The notes beneath the pieces are model-generated. The model did no database searches. It was not told the DNA's origin and worked only from the letters and a program-made list of their open reading frames with translations. From Coenobita brevimanus (lineage: Eukaryota; Arthropoda; Malacostraca; Decapoda; Coenobitidae), in NCBI GenBank assembly GCA_032717465.1, contig CM064658.1, forward strand, positions 6,612,001 to 6,676,000: a DNA stretch of 64,000 nt. Reading direction: 5' to 3'. Below are positions 55,561 to 64,000 of this stretch, piece after piece; the first letter of the stretch is position 1; each line of letters opens with the position of its first letter. The position numbers were made by a program, and so were the translations under genes.

Positions 55561-56094
55561 TATTGAGACACCAGTTCTAATGTATGGAAGTGAAATTTGG
55601 ACCTTGTTGGAAGGAAGTAAGTCAAGAGTGAGAGCAGTTGAAATGAGTTACATGAGGAGCATGTGGAGTTACATGGAGAGATAGAGTGACAAATGAGGAA
55701 ATGAAGTAGGCCTGTGGTGTCAGTGTGATAAAAAGCATTAGGAAAAATATACTAAGATGGTTTGGTGTTGGAGAGCTAGAGACTAAGGTGGAGAGCGTTT
55801 GAGAGTGAGATGGAGGGGGAGACCGAGGATGAGATGGAGTAGAGAGGTATATGAGAGGGTATGTGTGAGCTGGGGGGACAACAGCAAAATGTCAGGGGAC
55901 AGGGCAACGTGTAGGCAATTTGTTTGTGGCCACCCCTTACAGGATTAAGGCGTCTGGCTATAGATAGATATATTTTACCCTTGCTACTGTCATTCAGCCT
56001 TGTTTGCCTTTTTGAGTGTGATGATGGATTTTATTCTTGCTTCCCCCTGATGATTTTACGTAGCTGAGGAAGGACTTTTTGTACCAAGTAGTAG

Positions 56095-56285
56095 TAATTG
56101 CAGCCCCAGGTTTATTTATCTGGAAAACCCAGTGGCATGCAGGCTGAAGACACCCCTCTCCTGTGGTCCATTATCCAGCTTATGAGGAGAGGTGAGTTGA
56201 GAGACATCAGTGTAACCAGGCAGATCCACCGCCAACTTATATTGTTGTCACCACATGAAGGTGTCGCATTCCTGCACCAACCCAT
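56095..56285 (-). repeat. Dispersed repeat A, copy 4 (inverted)
   Basis: On the minus strand GGTGCAGGAATGCGACACC, TTCATGTGGTGACAAC and later TTCAGCCTGCATGCCACTGG match the family. It lies in a stretch (55973-56520) that also holds AACCCCTTGAGTA and TTATTCAACTTAGGAAGGAC-type blocks. Confidence 0.55.
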
Positions 56286-56534
56286 TCAGTATTAGGTCTT
56301 AACCCCTTGAGTACAATGACTTTAGTTTTATTCTTGCCCCTGCCAGATGTTTTATTCAACTTAGGAAGGACCTCAGTAGTAGTAGAGCAGCCTCAGTCTG
56401 TGTGGATGACCAGACCCATCAGCAGCAGGCAAGCAATTTCCCATGCAGGATTGTATTGTTAAGTGTACTGATGTTCCCTTGCAGTGGACAAGCACCCTTC
56501 CGTGGCAAGATGCAAGGAAGAATGTGAAGGTTTT

Positions 56535-58215
56535 GTTCCACTCCAACATTCAGACAAAACAAAATCACTCAGTTCACCATTCGCACACACTGCAGCCTTA
56601 GCACCATTGTACATACTCTTCACTGCATTCAACAGCTTCCCATTTACTCTATTTTTAAATTATTTACCACAGTCCTTGTCTATTCATTGTCATATGCTTT
56701 CTTCAAATCCATGAAAGCTGCATGCAACTTCTTTCCCTTCTCTAGAAACTTTAACACTAAAGACCTTACGATCTACACAACCTCTTACCAAAACCTCCCT
56801 GTTCATGTAATTCCTTGTTATTTCCCTAACTCTGTCAGTATCCTACCATATACTGTTCCTATTACAATAAGACGACAAATGCCCATATGAGTACCACACA
56901 CTTCTTTTTCCCCTTTTCCTTTGTACACGGGAATAATTATACAGTACCTGTCATCCAATCCTCCAGGACTCTACCTTCCTCCCAGGTGAGTCTGCATATC
57001 TTCCCCAAGCATTCTACTACTGTCGCACCCTCTCTGGTTCAACATTTCACTGAACACATCGTCAGTGCTTGGGGCTTTCCCCATTTTGACTTTACTGCTT
57101 CCAACCTACTGATCTCTTCCTCCATTCTAATCACCCTTCTCCTCACAGCCAATCACCAGCCACTTATGTTCACATTACTTTCATTTTCTAGGTTTAACAA
57201 TTCCTTAGTGTTCTCTACATCTGCTCACTCTTCTCCACTATCAGTCTACCATTTTTATCTTCCCCTCCTCTGCTACCTTCGTTATCACCCTGTCTAACTC
57301 TTTACATTCTTCCACAACATTTCCTTACATTCCTTACACTTTACACTTAAATTCCTTCCAAATTCCTCATCCACTCTCTTAATAATCTTTTCACCTCTCC
57401 TTCTGTACATATAAATCTCGATTCCATACTTCCTCCATGCCTCTGCTTCCCATCCACTCACTATGCTTTCTTCTTTTGTGCCACAGTTTGTTTTATCTCT
57501 TCAATCCACTATACTGTTCCTTGCATCCCCTTTCATCTTCTCTTCAACTCACATGCTGCACAGATTTCTTCTCTGAATATCTTGCACACACCTTCCTCCT
57601 CCCCCATCTGCTCCAAACCATATTTACTCAATCGCTGCTCAACTTCTGTCTTATATTTTGCCTTTTTCTCATCCTCTTGTAACCCTTCCACTCTCTTTGT
57701 ATGGATTACTTCTTCCTGCCCTTCTTCTATTTATCCATTACATTTGTATCTTGACTTTTACCACCACCAAGTGGTGGTCAGAAAGTCCACTCCCACAACC
57801 TCTGCATGCTCTCGCATCCAGTACATACCTTACCATTTTTTCTCATCCACATGCACATTATCAATCACTGCCCTCCGTTCATTCAGTTTACGAACCCACC
57901 CTTCTCATTACTAGCCACATATACCAGTGGATCATTTTGTGCCAAGAGAGGGTATTGGCTAGAACCAACCTCCTTCCCTCACTAATGTCCACTAGAGCAC
58001 TACCATTCTCATCCACTTCTGCAAGAGCACCCAACTCACCATCTACTCCATCCACCTTCACATTCCCTACTTGTCCATTCATATTTCCAACCAAAAACAC
58101 TCTCACCCCTCTCAAACTTTTCTATGCACACTTCTATATTTGCCTAGAACTCTTCTTTCACTCTGCTCACAAGGTTTACCGTATGCGCATATACACACAC
58201 AATCGCCCACACTTA
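56535..58215 (-). pseudogene. RTE-like LINE, 3'-truncated copy in the right arm
   Basis: This is the inverted homologue of the LINE at 49.5-52.0 kb. On the minus strand the endonuclease part at 58115-57888 reads NMNGQVGNVKVDGVDGELG and RRLVLANTLSWHKM. The RT start near 56760-56560 reads KFLEKGKKLHAAFMDLKKAY. It stops near 56535 inside the RT domain, at the GELSDF and GVEQ-like region, without the 3' half or the tail. Loss of the 3' end is the reverse of normal LINE truncation and points to duplication or rearrangement rather than insertion. Confidence 0.85.
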
Positions 58216-58971
58216 TTTTCCTACATGTACTGGAAGGATTTGATACTGCCTTTATAAACCTCTTCCTTACAAGAGGTCTTTCCTACACTGAAATTCTCAT
58301 TTAAAGAATAATGAAATAAATGGATGGGTTAGATAAAGCCCTCACTATATATCCCTTTAGTATAACTATGAGGTCTGGTACTAGTGAGGGACACCTTAAT
58401 GCAGCATCAGTGATACAATGGCTGGATCACTACGTGTTGTAAGAACTCCCTCTCGGTTCTCCAAAAGGTGGATGGTGGCCTACACAATGGGGACCAGGAC
58501 CACTTCAGGCAGAAAAGTCTGGTGCCACAACAATAATAGGCCTCTCCTAAGCTGCATAAAATTATCAGAGAATATCAGTATTAAAATACAAAAGGTTCCA
58601 ATGTAATGAAGAAGTTTAAGTCTCCAACAACCATTACAGAACACAGGAAATGTAAATAAACTAAAAGACAAACACCTACTGACAGGGTTAATGAAGACTA
58701 TTTCTAACCCATTCACTAAAAGATGCATCTCATAAGCTGGATAAAATCACCATCTGAAGGGGTTGATGAAGCCTTTCCAACTACTACCAGGTCTGGTCTA
58801 ATGCTGAATAAAAATCACCTGGTGTTAGCAAAACTTAAATGTAGAAAGGCAGCCTACTGAAGGGTTAATGAAAACAACACTTCTAATTACCCAACTACAC
58901 ATCTGCCCTAAGCTGCTGAATAAAATTTTCTGATGGTAGCATGAATATAAAACATTCTACTGAAAGTGTTA
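57441..58971 (-). repeat. Right arm of a large inverted duplication
   Basis: Inverted near-identical copy of 48740-51125 without the MITE. It ends at TGAAAGTGTTA (58961-58971), where repeat A begins. The empty MITE site is at 57654-57655. Confidence 0.92.
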
Positions 58972-59160
58972 CTGAAGTGATGGAGAGGATTCCTTTCCTT
59001 CACATGGTGGCACTAACATAACTGAATGGCTCCACTGCCTGATCATACATATGTCCATGAACTCCATCCCTATTCCCCCAAAGGAATCTGGTGGACTGTA
59101 GAAGTACACCTTCAGTCTGGAGGCCACCAGGTTCATAATTTGCCTGGGGCCAGAACAACA
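58972..59160 (+). repeat. Dispersed repeat A, copy 5
   Basis: TGGAGAGGATTCC, TTCACATGGTGGCACTAAC, CCTTCAGTCTGGAGGCCACC and AGGTTCATAATTTGCC match the family. It abuts the outer border of the right arm. Confidence 0.6.
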
Positions 59161-60034
59161 TACATACACAGTAATCTATATAGCACCAAAGTGTTATTTA
59201 TATTACAGTCCTGGATATTTCATGAATTCTATTCAGCTTTACAGTAGACATTTCAAACTGGTGAGGTTAGCCAAGATTCTCTCCTAAGCTTAATAAAAAC
59301 TCTGGTGACAGTAATGATAAAAGGTATGCCTGCATTTCATTTTGGTGCCACCACATGAAGGCATCCTTCTCCAACACAAACAATATAACAAGTCAGTATA
59401 CTGAAGGGGTGATAGTGCAAATGGACATCTTGATGACCCTCACCTTTCTCCCCAGTCCCCAGAAGGGGGATTTGGGACAGCAATATTGCAGTTTCAGTCT
59501 ACAAGTTCCACATCCAAAAAGGACCCTGTGGTCACAACACTAATAGTGAGGAGGTTTACATCAGTACCTATAAGTTTCTAGCTCTCTTGTGGCTGGAACA
59601 AATCAAGTCTAGTACTGTATTCTATTCCTGCTAATCAGTGATGGGTAGGAATGGTCATCTGAGAGTAAATTACCATTAATCCTCTCAGGGTATGGATATT
59701 CTATCCTACTCATCCAAATAATTATGGTACATTCACCTGGAAGTGAATCCTAAAGGCCTGAGATGACTGACAGATGCAGAATATATCACTCTGGTAGAAT
59801 CATGTCCTGCATTTATCATAATATAAAACTCATAACACCTATCAACAGCTTTGTGCCATTATACATCCCACACTGTCATTGTGATACTGATGCTATAATG
59901 AGTTTGTTTTTACAGACTTATGCATATATCTCTCTCGCATTGGTAGAAACTCGCACTATATCACTGGTGAAGTCCTACATTTTTCCATATTAGATTTTGA
60001 ACTTTCACCACACCCATCATTAACTGTATTATAG
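59161..60034. other. Stretch with old tandem-type repeat relatives
   Basis: On the minus strand, AGCTTAGGAGAGAATCTTGG near 59270-59290 and a block like the start of repeat A near 59340-59375 are related to the repeats on both sides of the inverted duplication. No gene recognised. Confidence 0.4.
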
Positions 60035-60536
60035 ATGGGGGCACTCACCATCCACTCATTTGATGTAGTGCTGCTCTCAGGTGTCTGACCTTTCCTCTCC
60101 TCCATCCTTCTTTCCTTCCATCCTCTTCTATTTTTCATTCCTTCATTCTTTCCTCGTCCTTCTGCCTACGAGTGACTTTACTTCCTCTGTCGTTCTTTCT
60201 TGCATTCTTTCCTCTTTTGCTTTGCCTGTGGGTGACTACACTGAATGACAAGCCAAATGGTTTCCAGGACACCAGGAAACCATTTATTACACTGGGTGGT
60301 AACCATGTAACCCAATTATGGCACCTGGTGGTTTAGTGGGTAATTAAGGCACTCCAGTTGGATTAAGCCAGTGAAGGTTTATCTCCAAGGGGTGGTTGGA
60401 GTTTATTGCTCACGTAATGCCACTCGGGGATGAGTGAGGCTGGTCACTCTCATCTTAAATGTCAGGACCAACTTGCCTAGCCCCGGGCTCCTATTCTTCT
60501 TATGGGGCAACGTAGGATTGGATGATGGATGGATGG
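60035..60536 (+). mobile_element. Composite tRNA-type SINE, second copy
   Basis: It has the same order as 14421-14942: the M5 module (GGGGGCACTCACCATCCAC, the AAATGGTTTCCAGG / CAGGAAACCATTT stem, GGGTGGTAACCATGTAAC), the tRNA-like part (GGTGGTTTAGTGGGTAATTA, AAGGTTTATCTCCAAGG), and the tail GGGGCAACGTAGGATTGG with ATGG repeats. No clear target duplication. Confidence 0.85.
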
Positions 60537-61144
60537 ATTACATATACACTCACGGCTACTGTGATATCAATATCACAATGGATCAATGGATTTGTTTTTA
60601 CATAGACTTGAGCATATTTCACTTTGGTAGAATATGACACTATCACTGCATATTCACAGACTGCACTTTACTGTATTCTTGTCATCATTATCTAATCCTG
60701 TGTTGCCTCATAAGGAGCATAGAAGCCCAGGGCTATGCAAGTTGGTCCTGACATTTAACCCCTCGGCTGCGGCAATGGTGGCGGGAGCTGTATCCCTGGT
60801 GCGGCAATCCAGCCCAAAATTACCTATTTTCAACTCAACAATTCTCATATTATTTATTAAGATAGACAAAATAAAACATGCACAAGAAAGCTCAACCTTT
60901 CTTCTTACCTATGAGAATTTCAGTGAAGGTCTAGGTTCTCATGTGTTGCTGTAGAGATGTGTGGAAGCAAAGTCATTTTCGCCGTTTTTGCGCGTGACTG
61001 AGGCGAGCCAACCAGGAGGCACTGTTGCCAGAGCCATCCAGGCTCGCCACTGCACCACTCATCTCCACCACCCCGCTCCACCATTTCATTTGCACTATGT
61101 TGTGTGTGTCTTAGCACTTCCATCATTATACTGAACAGTGAAAA

Positions 61145-61557
61145 CTTATTCAGTAATGGTAAATTTCAATGAAATACAGTATTTCCTTTGCTTATTTTTT
61201 TTATTATTACTCTTATAAAATAGTCTCACTTATCAGAAAAGGCACTTTTATCTTCACTTTCATTTCTGTTATTACACTTACAATTACACTTACTCAGTAA
61301 TAGTAAACTTCAATGAAATACAGTATTTCCTTAGCTTATTTTTCTATTATTACGCTTATAAAATAGTCTCTTTCACTTATCAGAAAAGTCACTTTTATCC
61401 TCACTTTCATTTCTATTATTACACTTACTCAGTAATAGGAAACTTCAATGAAATACAGTATTTCCTTAGCTTATTTTTCTATTATTACGCTTATAAAATA
61501 GTCTCTTTCACTTATCAGAAAAGTCACTTTTATCCTCACTTTCATTTTATTATAACA
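61145..61557 (+). repeat. ~135-144 bp tandem repeat, three copies, downstream of the piggyBac gene
   Basis: Units start at CTTATTCAGTAATGGTAAAT (61145), CTTACTCAGTAATAGTAAAC (61289) and CTTACTCAGTAATAGGAAAC (61424). Each continues TTCAATGAAATACAGTATTT and CTTATCAGAAAAG. Units 2 and 3 are almost identical, so the last duplication is recent. Confidence 0.92.
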
Positions 61558-61611
61558 CTTACAATTACATTTACAAATAGTCTTCACTTATTTACAGATG
61601 AGTCAAAGAGT

Positions 61612-63837
61612 CTAGAATCTGACGAGTGTGTGGAAGTCACGGTAGCAGTCGCCTATGCATAAGCCCACCTGACACTCTTGACACCATGTTGTCACTTTCC
61701 TTCTCACCTGCTCACGCCTGGTAGTGTTCTTGCAGACATGACACAACACCTGCCTTTTTGTTCCACCTTCTGATGTTGCTGTATGTGCCAAGTAATGGCG
61801 CTGCAAAAAATCTTTACCTGCCAACCTGTCAGGCAAAGCAGCATATCTCCTTCCTCTTTCTGTTGTTTGTAGTGTTCCATATTTTTCTAGCAGCTGGAAC
61901 ACTACATTGTAGGAGAACTCACGAAACATTATCTTCTTGTGTGACCGAAAGAGGTACAAGTTATATGCATTGAGAAGTGTCACATCCACAAGATGCAGGA
62001 AAAACTTGATGTACCACCTCACTGTTTTCCGGACACACTCAGCATTGCACAGTTGCATGTCACACTTATCAACTAAGTTCATGTTCAAGTTATAGTCCAA
62101 CACTGAATCCGGCTTCTGTATTTTCTGTCCTGTATGGTGGTCTGTTTTGTCTGTTTCTATCATGTTCCCTTTGTGAACTGTTGTCAGCACAGTCACATCT
62201 CTCTTGTCCTGCCAGCCAACTGACAATATGTTGTATGATTTTGACAACTGTACACGTCCTCGTCCTGCAGATGGTGCAAACTTTGGCATAAACTTGCGAT
62301 TCCTTCGTACAGTGCCATTAGTGTGGAGGAATGATGCCAAGGAAGGTCTGGTATACCAGTTGTCGGTATAAAGAATGTGACCTTGACCGAGGTAGTTTGC
62401 TATCAGTTTCTTCACGACAGCTCCTGACACCCCAAGAGGATCATTCCGTGGAATGTCAATGTCCGTTGCTGTGTAGACTATCATGTCCAACACATACCCA
62501 GTGTGGCAGTCACACATCACAAATAGCTTGACGCCAAAGCGGTGTCGTTTGGATGGTATGTACTGTTTGAACACTAGTCTACCTCTGAACAGTACGAGCG
62601 ACTCGTCGATCACTAACTTCCTGAAAGGGACAAAGTACTTGGTGAAGTTTCCTTTCAGCATCATGAAGAGATCACGAATTTTCCACAACCGGTCTGTGTT
62701 GGAGGGATATCTGTTGTCTGCGAAGTGAAGAAAACGCAGTAGTACCAAGAATCTGTCCCGTGGCATATATTTACTGAAGACAGGTGTAGGGATTAGGGCA
62801 TCATTCTTCCAATAATCGCTCAGCACCTGCTTCTTGCAGTGTGGCATGAGCATTAGCAATGCCAAGAATGACATCAGGTCGGCCCTCACAATATCTTTCC
62901 ACCTATGAACACGAGACCTGGGGGAGAACTCGTGCTGCTGAGTGATGAACTGGTGATATAAGTTTGTCTGGGTACAGATGAGGTCGATTATATCGTCCGT
63001 AAAGAATGCCTCAAAGTAATCCACATCTGGGGCATCCGGCCAGTTTGGCCAGTCTTCTGTAACACCACTGTTACTGGCATCAAACGGATGGATGTCAGGT
63101 GTAAAATTCCTTCCATCACTCCAAGTGAATGAAAGTTGCGTGGAGCTGGCTGGAGGTGGTGGTGGAGACGGAGTGGGGCTGGTGGGAGGTGGTGGTGGAG
63201 ACGGAGTGGGGCTGGTGGGAGGTGGTGATGGAGACGGCATGTGCGGGGTGTGAGGTGGTGAAGGAGATATCATCCTTGAGGTTCTAGGTTGTGGTGATAT
63301 TTGCTCTGATTGTTCTCTGTAAAATTGTTTTACATGAGATTTTACTGCATGGCTTGGTGCCATGGAAGATGCGCGGGTTGATTTTTTTTTGTGGTGATGT
63401 GAGGTGGGAACACTGGCTCCGGCAGATGCATGCACACTTTGTCCCACTCCACTCTCACCCACTTCACTTTCACTTTCCTCTTCACCAGCACTAGGAAGTA
63501 TATTACCTAAATCTTGCTCTTCTTCACTGCAGGACTGTTCACTTTCTTCACTAGTATCTGTTTCACTGTCTTTATCAAATAGCAGCCCAGGGAACTTTGA
63601 TGGTGTAACATACTGTTTTCGCTTCCTGCGTGGTGTAGTGACTTTAGCAACTTTTTTCTTGCTTTCCTTTACATCTACCACTTCACTATCACTGTCACTT
63701 TCAGTTGCAGGTGTATATTTATGTTTTTGTATTTGTTTCCGAACTGTAGCTCTCCCCTGCTTGCTAACACCACGCGATATAGAGGGTATGGGAGACTCGG
63801 AACGACAACGTGACGACTCCATGGCTGCTGGGCACAA
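61612..63837 (-). CDS. piggyBac (PGBD-type) transposase, intact
   Basis: The enzyme cuts and pastes the element at TTAA sites. The frame is 741 codons without interruption. A start at Met6 (codon at 63820-63822) is more likely than Met1 because GCAGCCATGG is an ideal start context. Residues ~40-150 are Ser/Glu/Asp-rich with a basic patch (TPRRKRKQ, ~68-75). Residues ~195-232 are a Pro-rich repeat of SPTPSPPPP. The DDE_Tnp_1_7 core spans about 270-640, with Asp411 (KLVIDESLVLFRGR), Asp492 (ILYTDNWYTRPSL) and Asp590 (MNLVDKCDM, plus Asp593) in the positions of the three piggyBac catalytic Asp residues. The C-terminus (699-736) has a Cys/His cluster (CHVC, WCQEC, C727, C731, H736) like the zinc-binding domain that recognises the ends. 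It is either a recently active transposase or a domesticated gene. The attached TTAA/CCCC end favours the former. Confidence 0.95.
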   Translation of the reverse strand: MCPAAMESSRCRSESPIPSISRGVSKQGRATVRKQIQKHKYTPATESDSDSEVVDVKESKKKVAKVTTPRRKRKQYVTPSKFPGLLFDKDSETDTSEESEQSCSEEEQDLGNILPSAGEEESESEVGESGVGQSVHASAGASVPTSHHHKKKSTRASSMAPSHAVKSHVKQFYREQSEQISPQPRTSRMISPSPPHTPHMPSPSPPPTSPTPSPPPPPTSPTPSPPPPPASSTQLSFTWSDGRNFTPDIHPFDASNSGVTEDWPNWPDAPDVDYFEAFFTDDIIDLICTQTNLYHQFITQQHEFSPRSRVHRWKDIVRADLMSFLALLMLMPHCKKQVLSDYWKNDALIPTPVFSKYMPRDRFLVLLRFLHFADNRYPSNTDRLWKIRDLFMMLKGNFTKYFVPFRKLVIDESLVLFRGRLVFKQYIPSKRHRFGVKLFVMCDCHTGYVLDMIVYTATDIDIPRNDPLGVSGAVVKKLIANYLGQGHILYTDNWYTRPSLASFLHTNGTVRRNRKFMPKFAPSAGRGRVQLSKSYNILSVGWQDKRDVTVLTTVHKGNMIETDKTDHHTGQKIQKPDSVLDYNLNMNLVDKCDMQLCNAECVRKTVRWYIKFFLHLVDVTLLNAYNLYLFRSHKKIMFREFSYNVVFQLLEKYGTLQTTERGRRYAALPDRLAGKDFLQRHYLAHTATSEGGTKRQVLCHVCKNTTRREQVRRKVTTWCQECQVGLCIGDCYRDFHTLVRF

Positions 63838-64000
63838 AAGGGCACAAACTGGGGCACAACAGTAAGGTGAAAGGATAATCTAGGAACCCCAAGTAGCGCG
63901 GCAGAATACATAACATGCGCCCGCCAAAATTCATGGCGGAATTTATGAAACAAAAGTGTGGATTTTAAAAAGAATGTTGCAGACAGTCGATCGGACCTTT

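Larger units (their letters stand above)
49497..55972 (+). pseudogene. RTE-like LINE carrying a MITE and a Tigger
   Basis: This is a 5'-truncated copy of the GATA-tailed family. Recognisable parts, in order: endonuclease at 49596-49823 (NMNGQVGNVKVDG, DENGSALVDISEG, RRLVLANTLSWHKM); after the MITE, VEQRLSKYGLEQMGEEEGVC near 50930; RT palm at 51816-52184 (KLYVAFMDLKKAYDRMDRE, LEQGCVLTPWLYNLYMDG, catalytic FADDTV); after the Tigger, the C-terminal MYGSEIWTLLEGSKSR near 55580. The 3' tail GGATTAAGGCGTCTGGCTAT is at 55942-55971. Relative to the copy at 37.1-41.1 kb, a SEFFSLI-like stretch before VGLEQG is missing. Many frameshifts; not functional. Confidence 0.88.
60755..64000 (-). mobile_element. 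piggyBac-type transposon, right end outside the window
   Basis: TTAA at 60755-60758 is followed by CCCCTCGGCTGCGGCAATGG, a piggyBac-like terminus, and by a second TGCGGCAAT about 40 bp further in. The transposase gene lies inside on the minus strand. No matching inverted end with TTAA is found before base 64000, so the element probably continues beyond the window. Confidence 0.75.

Noticed and set aside
61758..61973. Plus-strand ORFs across the piggyBac gene
   Set aside because: They are antisense shadows of the intact transposase frame.

Overview
The window is eukaryotic, intron-scale, AT-rich DNA packed with transposable elements. I see no bacterial operons, no phage and no compact genes. 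The mix of RTE-like LINEs with GATA-type tails, CR1 LINEs, I-type LINE remnants, tRNA-derived SINEs, pogo/Tigger and piggyBac elements, and many long TG/AT microsatellites suggests an arthropod, most likely a malacostracan (decapod-like) crustacean. The taxon is an inference from repeat style; no host gene here identifies the species.

Layout. 0-8.6 kb: the 3' end of an RTE-like LINE, a tRNA-derived SINE, a Tigger-like MITE, a 231-bp inverted-repeat element, a decayed I-type LINE (RT thumb, RNase H, zinc knuckle) and a 51-bp minisatellite. 8.6-12.8 kb: a nearly full-length CR1 LINE on the minus strand with ORF1 and ORF2 each broken by one frameshift. 13-21 kb: SINEs (one composite SINE with a perfect 10-bp target duplication), a hairpin-forming ~90-bp satellite, another I-type LINE remnant and minisatellites. 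23.6-27.7 kb: a piggyBac-type TTAA element split by a 3.1-kb Tigger transposon. 28-36.6 kb: non-autonomous RTE derivatives and a series of diverged exon-like blocks with splice-like borders. 37.1-41.1 kb: a nearly full-length RTE-like LINE (minus) carrying an 843-bp pogo-type MITE. 42.8-44.1 kb: two further RTE-like LINE fragments. 44.27-44.41 kb: the best candidate host coding exon. 46.7-48 kb: an unexplained GC-rich block with a ~97-bp repeat. 48.7-59.0 kb: a large inverted duplication. Its left arm carries a MITE absent from the right arm, and a second Tigger sits in the spacer inside a LINE. 60-64 kb: a composite SINE, then a piggyBac element with an intact 741-codon transposase that runs off the window end.

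The only intact long reading frame is the piggyBac transposase. The Tigger in the spacer of the inverted repeat is one nonsense codon from an open frame. The elements are layered: LINEs and a piggyBac element were hit later by Tigger transposons and MITEs, always at TA. No complete host gene was found. Candidate host sequence is limited to the 44.27-kb exon and the exon-like blocks at 32-41 kb.
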